From: Thermomonospora echinospora
GTDB taxonomy: Bacteria > Actinomycetota > Actinomycetes > Streptosporangiales > Streptosporangiaceae
DNA length: 64,000 nt
Assembly: GCF_900108175.1 (NCBI RefSeq)
Contig: NZ_FNVO01000005.1
Location: 310,001 to 374,000, forward strand
Reading direction: 5' to 3'
The notes below the pieces were generated by a model. It was not told where the DNA came from and searched no databases. It worked only from the letters and a program-made list of their open reading frames with translations. Shown here piece after piece: positions 30,085-38,765 of this stretch; the stretch's first letter is position 1, and every line of letters begins with the position of its first letter. A program made the position numbers and the translations under genes.

Positions 30085-31302
30085 TCAGCTCAGTTCGAGG
30101 GTGTAGCCCTTGGAGCGCAGGCGGCCGAGAACCTCGTCGCAGTGGTCCGGACCCCGGGTCTCCAGCTGGAGGAGGACCTCGGCCTCCTCCATGTGCAGGC
30201 GGGCGGCCACGCGTTCGTGCATGACGTCCAGGACGTTCACGCCGAGTTCGGCCAGTTCGCGCAGGAGGATGACCAGGGCGCCGGGGCGGTCGGCGAGGCG
30301 GCAGCGCACGACCAGGTAGCGGCCGGCGCCGGCCAGGCCGTGGCGGAGGACTTTGGACAGCAGCAGGGGGTCGATGTTGCCGCCCGACAGGACGGCGACG
30401 ACGGGCGGCTCGAAGGCGTGGGCGTGCTCCAGGAGGGCGGCCACGGCAGCGGCTCCGGCGGGCTCCACGACCTGTTTCGCGCGTTCCAGGCACAGCAGCA
30501 GGGCCTGGGAGATGGACTCCTCGGTGACCGTCACCACCGTGTCGACCAGCTCACTGACCAGGGCGTAGGTGAGCTCTCCGGGGCTGCCCACGGCGATGCC
30601 GTCGGCCATGGTCGGCCCGGGACGGATGTGCACCGGGTGCCCGGCGGCCAGCGACGGCGGAAACGCCGCGGCGCGCTTGGCCTGAACGCCGACGATCGGG
30701 ACGCCCCCACCTGCGTGGGGCGCGCCCGCGGCCGCCACCGCGATACCGGCCGCGAGGCCGCCGCCGCCCACCGGCGTCACGATGGTGCGGACATCCGGGC
30801 ACTTTTCGAGGATCTCCAACCCGATCGTGCCCTGGCCGGCAATGACATCCGGGTGGTCGAACGGATGGACCAGGACGGCCCCTTGCCTGTCGGCGTACTC
30901 CCTGGCCGCGATGAGGCACTCGTCCACGCTCGGGCCGGGGAACAGCACCTCGGCGCCGTAGGAGCGGGTGGCGGCGACCTTGGGCAGCGGGGCGCCCTCC
31001 GGCATGAACACGGTGGCCTTGCAGCCCAGCAGGGACGCGGCCAGCGCGACGCCCTGGGCGTGGTTGCCCGCGCTCGCCGCGACCACGCCGCGGGCCCGCT
31101 CGTCCTCGGTGAGCCGGGCGATCCTCACATAGGCGCCGCGCGCCTTGAACGAGCCGGTGCGCTGCAGGTTCTCGCACTTGAGCAGCACCGGGCCGCCCAG
31201 CATCTCCGACAGCACCCGCGAGTGCAGCAGCGGAGTCTCCACGATCACGTCGTGCAGCAGCTCACGGGCCGCACGTACCTCATCCACGCTGACGAGTGCC
31301 AC
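30085..31302 (-). CDS. ilvA: Threonine ammonia-lyase (PLP) with ACT domain
   Basis: A 405-residue fold-type II PLP enzyme deaminating threonine to 2-oxobutyrate. The PLP lysine is in TGSFKARGA, the phosphate-binding loop is in VGGGGLAAG, and ASAGNHAQG binds substrate. A single ACT domain of about 75 residues ends the protein (RLADRPGALVILLRELAEL), which points to allosteric control but with one ACT domain rather than the two-ACT regulatory region of classic biosynthetic IlvA; it could therefore be the catabolic type. GTG at 31302 lies 6 bases after TACACT without a ribosome site, so the mRNA is probably leaderless. Confidence 0.92.
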   Translation of the reverse strand: MALVSVDEVRAARELLHDVIVETPLLHSRVLSEMLGGPVLLKCENLQRTGSFKARGAYVRIARLTEDERARGVVAASAGNHAQGVALAASLLGCKATVFMPEGAPLPKVAATRSYGAEVLFPGPSVDECLIAAREYADRQGAVLVHPFDHPDVIAGQGTIGLEILEKCPDVRTIVTPVGGGGLAAGIAVAAAGAPHAGGGVPIVGVQAKRAAAFPPSLAAGHPVHIRPGPTMADGIAVGSPGELTYALVSELVDTVVTVTEESISQALLLCLERAKQVVEPAGAAAVAALLEHAHAFEPPVVAVLSGGNIDPLLLSKVLRHGLAGAGRYLVVRCRLADRPGALVILLRELAELGVNVLDVMHERVAARLHMEEAEVLLQLETRGPDHCDEVLGRLRSKGYTLELS

Positions 31303-31308
31303 GACGGC

Positions 31309-31314
31309 AGTGTA
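31309..31314 (-). promoter_or_regulatory. Candidate -10 box (TACACT) for ilvA
   Basis: TACACT on the minus strand is 6 bases before the GTG start, with no Shine-Dalgarno; a -35 box is not evident. Confidence 0.5.
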
Positions 31315-31356
31315 GGACCCGCCCGCGGCCCCGGGTGGCCGCGAGCGGGCGCGCCT

Positions 31357-32301
31357 TCAGTCCGCGCTCCAGTAGCGGTCGGCGGCGAAGACCAGGGCGG
31401 CGGCGCCGATCAGCCCGGCGGTCTGGCCCAGGGCGGCGGGCACCACCCGCACCTCGCGGGCGAAGTCCATCCGGGCGTGCGCGCGGAACGCCTCCTCCAG
31501 CGGGTCGAACAGCAGCGGTCCGGCCTGGGACAGCCCGCCGCCCACCGAGACCACCTCCAGGTCGCACAGGTGGGTGGCCGAGGCGATCGCCACGCCGAGC
31601 GCCCGCCCGGCCCGACGCATCGCGGCGGTCGCCACCGGGTGGCCACGGCGGGCGTCGTCGGCCAGCTCGACCCCGGTGACCTCGGCGCGGTCGGGCCGCC
31701 AGCCCTGCTCCTGCGCCCAGGCGACCAGGCCGGGGCCGCGGGCGACGGCCTCCAGGCAGCCCCGGCCGCCGCACTTGCACGGCGGCCCCTCGGGGTCGAC
31801 GACCACGTGCCCGATGTGCCCGGCGTTGCCGCTGGCCCCGTCGATCAGGTGGCCGCCCAGGATCAGCCCGCCGCCGACCCCGGTGGAGACCACCATGCCG
31901 AGCACGTTGTCGCGGCCCCGCCCGGCGCCGCGCCAGTGCTCGCCCACCGCCATGCAGATCGCGTCGTTGTGGACACGGACGGGCAGGCCCGGATGGCGGG
32001 CCCGCAGCCGTTCGCGCAGCGGGAAGTCCCGCCAGGCGGGGATGTTGAGCGGGGAGACCTCGGCGGACGGCCAGCGCATCGGCCCGCCGCAGCCCACCCC
32101 GACACCGGCCAGGTCACCGCCGCCCGCCTCGGCCAGCAGCTTGTCCAGCAGCGCCTCCAGGCTGCGCCACAGGCCCTCGGCGTCCAGGTCGACCGGGGTC
32201 TGCATACGGTCGTAGTGGGCGATCCGCCCGCCCGGCTCGACCAGCGCGGCGGCCAGCTTCGTCCCGCCGATGTCGACGGCCAGCGCGAACACCGGGCTCA
32301 T
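31357..32301 (-). CDS. ROK-family sugar kinase
   Basis: A 314-residue ROK protein without a DNA-binding domain, so an enzyme, not a repressor. ATP site DIGGTKLAAALVE, substrate loop GNAGHIGHVVVD and the ROK zinc motif CKCGGRGCLE are intact. Likely a glucokinase-type hexose kinase; the exact sugar cannot be fixed. Its ATG overlaps the stop of the upstream FIST gene (ATGA), so the two are translationally coupled, an odd pairing of a kinase with a sensory domain. Confidence 0.9.
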   Translation of the reverse strand: MSPVFALAVDIGGTKLAAALVEPGGRIAHYDRMQTPVDLDAEGLWRSLEALLDKLLAEAGGGDLAGVGVGCGGPMRWPSAEVSPLNIPAWRDFPLRERLRARHPGLPVRVHNDAICMAVGEHWRGAGRGRDNVLGMVVSTGVGGGLILGGHLIDGASGNAGHIGHVVVDPEGPPCKCGGRGCLEAVARGPGLVAWAQEQGWRPDRAEVTGVELADDARRGHPVATAAMRRAGRALGVAIASATHLCDLEVVSVGGGLSQAGPLLFDPLEEAFRAHARMDFAREVRVVPAALGQTAGLIGAAALVFAADRYWSAD

Positions 32302-33467
32302 CCGCGACCCGCCGGGCCGAAGGCGAGGATGGAGGCGGTGAAGCCGTGCACGTGGTTGCGGCCGGAGACCGGGCCGATCTCGCCGGCGGCGAAGAATCCG
32401 CCGACCCCGGCCCGGCCGAAGATACGGTGCAGCAGCCGCACGTCGTGGTCGGAGCTGGGGAACATCGCCCGGCCCCGCCCGTTGCAGGAGAACAGCAGCG
32501 CCCCCTCGACCGGGGCGAGGTCGAAGCGCTCCAGCAGCTCGGCCAGGTCCTCGTCGGCGGCCCCGGCGTCACGGACCTGGAAGCGGACGGTCCGGCCGAC
32601 CTCCACCACGTCGCCGATGGCGATGGCGCCGGTGTCGGTGTCGGCGCCGACCACCCCGCGCACCAGGAAGTCGCCGTGCTCGTGCTCCTCGGCGTACTCG
32701 TCCATGGCCACCCCGATCAGCAGCCCGCCGGCGGCCATCTCCTGCTCCTCCTCGGGCAGGGTGAGCACGATTTGCTCCAGCTTCTCCAGCGCGGGCATCC
32801 CGGCCAGCTCGTACAGCACGTTCTCGTCGGCCTTGGTGACCACCATGTCGGGGCCGATCGGGCGGGCGCCCTGGCTGACCACGGTGGCCGCGGTGACGGG
32901 ACCGCCCAGCACCACGCCGACCGCCCCGTCGGAGAAGACCTCCTCGTTGAGCATCAGCCGGGTTCGGCCCGGGCCCTGGCCGCCGGCCAGCCCGCCCACC
33001 AGCGGCAGGCCGGGCAGCGCCTCGCCGGACCGCTCGACGAAGGCGTCCACCGGGAAGGTGTAGGGGTCGGCCAGCAGCATGCCGACCACGTCGTCGTCGC
33101 GGCCCTCCGGCATGCCGACGACCACCAGCCTGTCCTCGGCGCGCAGGGTCTCCAGCCGGAACTCCTCCAGCCGAGCCTCCGGCAGCACCCCCGCCCAGGC
33201 GCTGACCGCGCTGGCTTCCTCAACCCCGCGGTTGCCGCCGATCACGCCGCTGCCGTTGCAGCCGATCACAATGCGGGCGCCCGCGCCGGTGGCCATCCGC
33301 ATGGCCCGGCGGGCCGCCTCCTCCACCGCGGCGGGGTCCTCGGAGCCGACGAACACGCACACAAGGTCGGGGGGTGCGGTGAGCGGTGCCAGCGCCTGCC
33401 GGACGGCCGACTCGGCGGCACTGGTCAGATCGGGTCCGAGGGCCAGGCCGTCACCGAAGCGCGCCAT
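32298..33467 (-). CDS. FIST-domain protein (FIST N plus FIST C)
   Basis: A 389-residue cytoplasmic protein with an N-terminal FIST domain (IVIGCNGSGVIGG, LPLVGGLAGGQ) and a C-terminal FIST_C domain (GALLFSCNGRG, then GGFFAAGEIGP and the end VHGFTASILAF). FIST domains are predicted small-ligand sensors, often for amino acids, and usually sit in signalling proteins; here the domain stands alone. GGGAGG precedes the ATG at 33467. The ROK kinase gene follows with a 4-bp overlap. Divergent from the AAA+ gene. Confidence 0.9.
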   Translation of the reverse strand: MARFGDGLALGPDLTSAAESAVRQALAPLTAPPDLVCVFVGSEDPAAVEEAARRAMRMATGAGARIVIGCNGSGVIGGNRGVEEASAVSAWAGVLPEARLEEFRLETLRAEDRLVVVGMPEGRDDDVVGMLLADPYTFPVDAFVERSGEALPGLPLVGGLAGGQGPGRTRLMLNEEVFSDGAVGVVLGGPVTAATVVSQGARPIGPDMVVTKADENVLYELAGMPALEKLEQIVLTLPEEEQEMAAGGLLIGVAMDEYAEEHEHGDFLVRGVVGADTDTGAIAIGDVVEVGRTVRFQVRDAGAADEDLAELLERFDLAPVEGALLFSCNGRGRAMFPSSDHDVRLLHRIFGRAGVGGFFAAGEIGPVSGRNHVHGFTASILAFGPAGRG

Positions 33468-33608
33468 CGGCCTCCCCTCCCTCGCGCTGTCCCTGAATCC
33501 GGGTCATCCTTCGATTCTCCCCGTTCACCTGCCCGGTACCCAAGGTCCGCGGCGGTGCCGGCGGGTGGTTTTCCCGGGGAGCCGGTGCGAGTACGCCGGT
33601 CGGCGACG

Positions 33609-33614
33609 TACTGT
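33609..33614 (+). promoter_or_regulatory. Candidate -10 box (TACTGT) for the AAA+ gene
   Basis: TACTGT ends 7 bases before the GTG at 33622; no ribosome site. TGCGAG 17 bp upstream is a poor -35. Confidence 0.45.
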
Positions 33615-33621
33615 CGATCTC

Positions 33622-35046
33622 GTGCCTTCTACAACGAACGAATCCGCGCCGGCCGACACCACCGTCGGCGCGCTGCGCGCCGACGGCCACCTCCAGCGGC
33701 CGGTGAAGGCCGAGATCAGGCACAACCTGCTGGAGCGGCTGAGATCCGGGCGTTCCCGCTTCCCCGGCATCGTGGGGTTCGACGACACCGTGCTGCCGCA
33801 CCTGGAGCGGGCGCTGCTGGCCGGGCACGACATGGTGCTGCTCGGCGAGCGCGGCCAGGGCAAGACCCGGCTGATCCGCACCCTGGTGGGGCTGCTGGAC
33901 GAGTGGACGCCGGTGGTGGCCGGCTGCGAGATCAACGACCATCCGTACGCGCCGGTGTGCGTGCGCTGCCGGCGGCTGGCCGCCGAGCTGGGCGAGGAGC
34001 TGCCGGTCGGCTGGCGGCACCGGGACGAGCGGTTCGGCGAGAAGCTGGCCACCCCGGACACCAGCGTCGGCGACCTGATCGGCGACGTCGACCCGATCAA
34101 GGTGGCCGAGGGGCGCACCCTGGGCGACCCGGAGACGGTGCACTTCGGGCTGGTGCCGCGCACCAACCGGGGGATCTTCGCCATCAACGAGCTGCCCGAC
34201 CTGGCCGAGCGGATCCAGGTGGCGCTGCTGAACGTGCTGGAGGAGCGGGACGTGCAGATCCGCGGCTACGCGCTGCGGCTGCCGCTGGACGTGCTGCTGG
34301 TGGCCAGCGCCAACCCCGAGGACTACACCAACCGGGGCCGGATCATCACCCCGCTCAAGGACCGGTTCGGCGCCGAGATCCGCACCCACTACCCGCTGGC
34401 GCTGGAGGACGAGCTGGACCTGATCCGCCAGGAGGCGGCGCTGGCCGAGCTGGACGCCCAGGTGCCCGACCACCTGCTGGAGGTGGTGGCCCGCTTCACC
34501 CGGCTGGTGCGCGACTCGAACGCGGTCGACACCCGGTCCGGGGTGTCGGCCCGGTTCGCCATCGCCGGGGCGGAGACGATCGCCGCCGGCGCGGTCCGGC
34601 GGGCCGCGCTGACCGGGGAGCGGGAGGCGGTGGCGCGGGTGTGCGATCTGCCCGCCGTGGTGCCGACGCTGATGGGCAAGGTGGAGTTCGAGGTCAGCGA
34701 GGAGGGCCGCGAGCAGGAGGTGCTGGAGCACCTGCTGCGCCGGGCCACCGCCGAGACCTACCGCCGCACCCTGGGCGCCGCCGACCTGAGCGGGCTGCTG
34801 GAGAAGTTCGACGCGGGCGACAGCGTGGAGTCCGGGGAGCTGGTCCCGGCCACCGAGCTGCTGCGCCGGATCGGGCAGGTCCCCGGGCTGGCCAAGCTCG
34901 TGCAGCGGCTGGGGATGTCCGGGGAGTCGCCCGGCCAGGCCGCGGCCGCCCTGGAGTTCGCGCTGGAGGGGCTGTTCCTCACCCGCCGGCTGTCCAAGGA
35001 CGTCTCGCAGGGCGGGGCCGACGGGACCGCCACCTACCGCACCTGA
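33622..35046 (+). CDS. MoxR/Mg-chelatase-I-like AAA+ ATPase
   Basis: A 474-residue ATPase. Walker A is GERGQGKT, Walker B is IFAINELPDL, sensor 1 lies in LVASANPEDY, and the helical lid has the arginine-rich SGVSARFAIAG. A small insertion with CVRCRRL follows the Walker A strand. It resembles the magnesium chelatase I subunit but no chlorophyll genes are present; such proteins pair with a von Willebrand A protein to remodel or insert metals into targets. The VWA gene lies 90 bp downstream on the same strand, so they form one unit. GTG start with a probable leaderless mRNA. Confidence 0.9.
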   Translation: MPSTTNESAPADTTVGALRADGHLQRPVKAEIRHNLLERLRSGRSRFPGIVGFDDTVLPHLERALLAGHDMVLLGERGQGKTRLIRTLVGLLDEWTPVVAGCEINDHPYAPVCVRCRRLAAELGEELPVGWRHRDERFGEKLATPDTSVGDLIGDVDPIKVAEGRTLGDPETVHFGLVPRTNRGIFAINELPDLAERIQVALLNVLEERDVQIRGYALRLPLDVLLVASANPEDYTNRGRIITPLKDRFGAEIRTHYPLALEDELDLIRQEAALAELDAQVPDHLLEVVARFTRLVRDSNAVDTRSGVSARFAIAGAETIAAGAVRRAALTGEREAVARVCDLPAVVPTLMGKVEFEVSEEGREQEVLEHLLRRATAETYRRTLGAADLSGLLEKFDAGDSVESGELVPATELLRRIGQVPGLAKLVQRLGMSGESPGQAAAALEFALEGLFLTRRLSKDVSQGGADGTATYRT

Positions 35047-35059
35047 GGACGTGACGGCG

Positions 35060-35140
35060 ATGAGCCGACATCCGGCCCGTGGCGCCTACCACGACAGGCC
35101 GTACCCGCACCGCCTATCGGATCGGGGGACATGGCGATGA
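35060..35140 (+). CDS. Micro-ORF (26 codons) repeating the N-terminus of the VWA protein
   Basis: ATG at 35060 opens 26 codons; the TGA overlaps the ATG of the VWA gene (ATGA at 35137-35140). The predicted start MSRHPARGAYHDRPYP matches the VWA start MSRYRYGAYHDGPDP at most positions, though the DNA has diverged. GAGGA lies 10 bases upstream, somewhat far. It may be a relic of a 5'-end duplication or a leader peptide that couples translation. Not an established gene. Confidence 0.35.
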   Translation: MSRHPARGAYHDRPYPHRLSDRGTWR

Positions 35141-37110
35141 GTCGTTATCGGTACGGTGCTTATCACGACGGGCCGGATCCGCTGGCCCCGCCCTACGACA
35201 TCCGGTCGGCGCTGGACGCCATGGGCGACTCGGTGCTGGAGGGTTCCAGTCCCGGTGAGGCCCTGCGCGAGCTGCTGCGCCGGGGGCTGCCCGGCGAGCA
35301 GGGCGACCGGTCCCGGCGGGGGCTGGACGACCTGTTGCGCCAGGTGCGGGAGCGGCGGCGGGCGCTGCGCGACCGGGGCCGCCTGGACGGCACCCTGGAG
35401 CAGGCCCGCGCGCTGCTGGACACCGCGATCGGGCAGGAGCGGGCCGAGCTGTTCCCCGACCCGAGCGACGAGGCCCGGCTGCGCGAGGCCGAACTGGACA
35501 CGCTGCCCGACGACACCGCGCAGGCGATCCGGCGGCTGTCGGACTACGACTGGCGGTCGGACGCGGCCCGCGCCACGTTCGAGGAGCTGCGGAACCTGCT
35601 GCGCCGCGACGTCCTGGACGCCCAGTTCCAGGGCATGCGAGACGCGCTGGCCAACTCGGACCCGCAGGCCATGGAGCGGGTCAAGGACATGATGGCCGCG
35701 CTGAACGCGATGCTCGACGCCGACGCCCGCGGCGAGCACACCCAGGCCGACTTCGACGACTTCATGCGCGAGTACGGGGACTTCTTCCCCGACGCCCCCG
35801 CGAACCTGGAGGAGCTGGTCGACGCGCTGGCCCGGCGGGCGGCGGCGATGGACCGGCTGATGGCCTCGCTGAGTCCCGAGCAGCGCGAGGAGCTGGCCGG
35901 GCTGATGGCGCAGGCGATGGAGGACGCCGGGCTGGCGATGGAGATGACCCGGCTGGGCGACGCGCTGCGGGCCCGCCGCCCCGATCTGGGCTGGGGCGTC
36001 CCGGAGCGGATGACCGGCGAGAACCCGCTGGGCGTCAGCGACGCCACCACCGCGCTGGCCGAGCTGGCCGACCTGGCCGAGCTGGAGGCGGCGCTGGCGC
36101 AGGACTATCCGGGCGCCCGCCTCGACGACATCGACGAGGAGGCGGTCCGCCGGGCGCTCGGCCGCCGGGCGGTCGACGATCTGGCCGAGCTGCGCCGGAT
36201 CGAGGCCGAGCTGGAGCGGCAGGGCTACCTGCAGCGCAAGGGCGGCAACCTGGAGCTGACGCCCAAGGCCGTGCGCAGGCTGGGCGAGACCGCGCTGCGC
36301 CGGGTGTTCGCCCATCTGGACGGCGGCCGGCGCGGCGACCACGACCAGCGGGACGCCGGGCAGACCGGCGAGCTGACCGGGGCGTCGCGGGAGTGGCGTT
36401 TCGGCGACGAGCAGCCGCTGGACGTGGTCCGCACCGTGAGCAACGCCATCCGCCGCAGTGCCGCCGCCCCCACCGGGGACCGGTCGGTCCGGCTGGCGGT
36501 GGACGACTTCGAGGTGCTGGAGACCGAGCGGCGGACGGCGGCGGCGGTGTGCCTGCTGGTGGACCTGTCGTACTCGATGGTGCTGCGCGGCACCTGGGGG
36601 GCGGCCAAGCAGACCGCGCTGGCCCTGCACTCGCTGGTCACCGGCAAGTATCCGCAGGACGCCATCCAGATCATCGGGTTCTCCAACTACGCCCGGGTGC
36701 TGCAGCCCACCGAGATGGCCGGGCTGGACTGGGACATGGTGCAGGGCACCAACCTGCACCACGCGCTGCTGATCGCCGGACGGCACCTGGACCGGCATCC
36801 GGACTTCGAGCCGATCGTGCTGGTGGTCACCGACGGCGAGCCGACCGCCCATCTGCGGCCGGACGGGCGCTCGCTGTTCGACTACCCGCCGTCCCGGGAG
36901 ACGCTGACGCTGACGCTGGCGGAGATCGACAAGATGACCCGCCGGGGCGCCACGATGAACGTGTTCATGCTGGCCGACGACCGGCGGCTGGTGTCGTTCG
37001 TGGAGGAGGTCGCCCGGCGCAACGGCGGCCGGGTGTTCGCCCCGGACGCGGGCCGGCTGGGCGAGTACGTGGTCAGCGACTATCTGCGGATACGCCGCGG
37101 CCACCGGTGA
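35137..37110 (+). CDS. VWA-domain protein partnered with the AAA+ ATPase
   Basis: A 657-residue protein. Residues 1-440 are helical and charged (many Asp/Arg), and the C-terminal 200 residues are a von Willebrand A domain with the MIDAS motif DLSYSMV, a Thr in QGTNLHH and an Asp in VVTDGEPT, so metal binding looks intact. It corresponds to the ChlD-like half of an AAA/VWA pair. ATG at 35137 is preferred (GGGGGAC 8 bases upstream); ATG at 35131 is in frame but too close to that site. The last residues (LRIRRGHR) are basic. A 26-codon ORF just upstream mimics its N-terminus. Confidence 0.9.
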   Translation: MSRYRYGAYHDGPDPLAPPYDIRSALDAMGDSVLEGSSPGEALRELLRRGLPGEQGDRSRRGLDDLLRQVRERRRALRDRGRLDGTLEQARALLDTAIGQERAELFPDPSDEARLREAELDTLPDDTAQAIRRLSDYDWRSDAARATFEELRNLLRRDVLDAQFQGMRDALANSDPQAMERVKDMMAALNAMLDADARGEHTQADFDDFMREYGDFFPDAPANLEELVDALARRAAAMDRLMASLSPEQREELAGLMAQAMEDAGLAMEMTRLGDALRARRPDLGWGVPERMTGENPLGVSDATTALAELADLAELEAALAQDYPGARLDDIDEEAVRRALGRRAVDDLAELRRIEAELERQGYLQRKGGNLELTPKAVRRLGETALRRVFAHLDGGRRGDHDQRDAGQTGELTGASREWRFGDEQPLDVVRTVSNAIRRSAAAPTGDRSVRLAVDDFEVLETERRTAAAVCLLVDLSYSMVLRGTWGAAKQTALALHSLVTGKYPQDAIQIIGFSNYARVLQPTEMAGLDWDMVQGTNLHHALLIAGRHLDRHPDFEPIVLVVTDGEPTAHLRPDGRSLFDYPPSRETLTLTLAEIDKMTRRGATMNVFMLADDRRLVSFVEEVARRNGGRVFAPDAGRLGEYVVSDYLRIRRGHR

Positions 37111-37132
37111 GGGAGGGTCGCGCCCTGCTGGG

Positions 37133-37138
37133 TAGGGT
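37133..37138 (+). promoter_or_regulatory. Candidate -10 box (TAGGGT), leaderless gene
   Basis: TAGGGT ends 6 bases before the ATG at 37145 with no ribosome site between; it lies in the 34-bp gap after the VWA gene, so the next gene may have its own promoter. Confidence 0.4.
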
Positions 37139-37144
37139 TCCGGC

Positions 37145-37681
37145 ATGTCGACCTCCGACCGCCTGCTGCTGATCCTCCATGTCGGCTTCGCGATCTTCAC
37201 GCTGGGGCCGCTGACCGCCGCGACCATGGCGACCCCCCGCTACATCCGGCACCGGAATGTGGGCGTGCTGCGCTATCTGCACCGGGCCACCCGCCTGTAC
37301 GGGCTGCTGACCCTGGGCATCTTCCTGTTCGGGCTGTTCCTGGCCAAGGGGCAGTTCGCCCAGGTCTGGCTGTCGGCGTCCATGACGCTGTTCATCGTGG
37401 CGATCGGCCTGCTGCTACTGGTCGAACGCGACCAGCGCAGGGCGATCCACCTGCTGGAGGTGGCCGCCGCGGAGGGCGTCCAGGCCCCGGCGCCGGCCGC
37501 CGGGAAGGTCCGCGGGCCCGAGGAGCAGACGGCCACCGCCACTGAGCCTGAGACGGCGCCAGCCCCGGCCCCGGCCCCGGAGATCGCGCAGGTGGAACGG
37601 GGCCGGATCGCGGCGATCTCCGGTGTGATCGCGCTGCTGTGGCTGGTGATCCTGATCCTGATGATCTGGTACGGCCGGTAG
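37145..37681 (+). CDS. Multi-pass membrane protein of unknown function
   Basis: A 178-residue protein with four hydrophobic helices: LLLILHVGFAIFTLGPL, LYGLLTLGIFLFGLFL, LSASMTLFIVAIGLLLL and a final one (IAAISGVIALLWLVILILMIW). An Ala/Pro/Glu-rich hydrophilic loop of about 45 residues separates the third and fourth. It somewhat resembles DUF2269-type proteins; I assign no function. It stops 4 bp from the convergent esterase gene. Confidence 0.75.
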   Translation: MSTSDRLLLILHVGFAIFTLGPLTAATMATPRYIRHRNVGVLRYLHRATRLYGLLTLGIFLFGLFLAKGQFAQVWLSASMTLFIVAIGLLLLVERDQRRAIHLLEVAAAEGVQAPAPAAGKVRGPEEQTATATEPETAPAPAPAPEIAQVERGRIAAISGVIALLWLVILILMIWYGR

Positions 37682-37684
37682 TGC

Positions 37685-38671
37685 TCAGCCCTTGGCGACC
37701 GAGTCGATCCAGGCGATGACCGACTCCCGCAGCCGCTCGTCGTTCAGCAGCGTGCCGCCGTGCGCGTCGCCCGGCACGGTGCGCACCGTGACCGGGACCC
37801 CGGCGGCCCGCAGCGCCTCGGCCAGCCCTTCGCTGTGGGACACCGGGACGAACTCCTCGGCGCTGTGCACCAGCAGCATGGGGGCGTCCCCGGCGCCGGC
37901 GTGCGCGGCCGACGAGGCGTCCTCCAGCCGGTCGAGGCACTCGGGGGCGCCCTCGTCGGGCGAGCATCCCACCAGCATCTGCACCGCGTGCCGCAGCTTG
38001 ACTCTGGGGTAGTCGGCCCCGGCCAGGCCACCGTCCTGGTAGGCCTGGGAGGGCGAGACCACCGGGGACAGCGCGACGACCCCGCGGACGCGCCGGGCGC
38101 CCTCGCCGTAGGTGCCCAGCTGGGTGGCCAGGTGACCGCCTGCCGAGGAGCCCAGGACCACGATGCGCGACGGGTCGAGGTTCCACCGGTGGGCGTGGCT
38201 CCTGATGTAGTCCAGCGCCGCCTCGACGTCCTCGCGCTGCGAGGGCCACCGCGAACTCGGGATGAGCCGGTAGTTCGCCGAGAAGACCACGTACCCGCGG
38301 GTGACCAGCCTGCGGGCCATGTACCTCCAGGACCCCTTGTCCCCGGACATCCAGTAGCCGCCGTGCAGGATCAGGACCGCCGGCCGGGGGGCCGCGTCGT
38401 CCGGGCCGGAGTCGCGCCAGTAGGCGTCCAGCTTCTGGCGGGCGCCCTTGCCGTAGGAGTAGGTGGCGGTTTTCGGCGGTAGCGGGGTGACCATGACGGC
38501 CCGCGCGGTCACCCCGACGCCGCCGCCGGGATTCGTCTGTACGGTCCCGCGCCCCGGCGTGACCGGGGCGTTCACGGCCGGGCCGGGCTCCGTGTGAGCC
38601 TCGGCCGGAACGGCCACGGTGGACAGCGAGGCCGCGGCCAACGCCGTACCGAACACCAGCACCTTGCGCAC
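37685..38671 (-). CDS. Secreted alpha/beta-hydrolase (carboxylesterase type)
   Basis: About 328 residues with a signal peptide (VLVFGTALAAASLSTVAVPAEAH). The oxyanion-hole motif HGGYW and the nucleophile elbow GSSAGGH are those of the hormone-sensitive-lipase/BD-FAE group; catalytic Asp and His are likely in EEFVPVS and GDAHGG. A proline/glycine-rich spacer lies between the signal and the domain. Start choice: GTG at 38671 has GGAGG 8 bases upstream; GTG at 38680 and TTG at 38674 are in frame. Substrate unknown. Confidence 0.85.
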   Translation of the reverse strand: MRKVLVFGTALAAASLSTVAVPAEAHTEPGPAVNAPVTPGRGTVQTNPGGGVGVTARAVMVTPLPPKTATYSYGKGARQKLDAYWRDSGPDDAAPRPAVLILHGGYWMSGDKGSWRYMARRLVTRGYVVFSANYRLIPSSRWPSQREDVEAALDYIRSHAHRWNLDPSRIVVLGSSAGGHLATQLGTYGEGARRVRGVVALSPVVSPSQAYQDGGLAGADYPRVKLRHAVQMLVGCSPDEGAPECLDRLEDASSAAHAGAGDAPMLLVHSAEEFVPVSHSEGLAEALRAAGVPVTVRTVPGDAHGGTLLNDERLRESVIAWIDSVAKG

Positions 38672-38765
38672 CAATGCCACCTCCGAGGAGGAACCTAGCG
38701 CAATCCCGGCGGAATTTTGACCTTGTCCAGATCAAGATCGACCGCCGTGGCCGGTGCCTGCCCGG

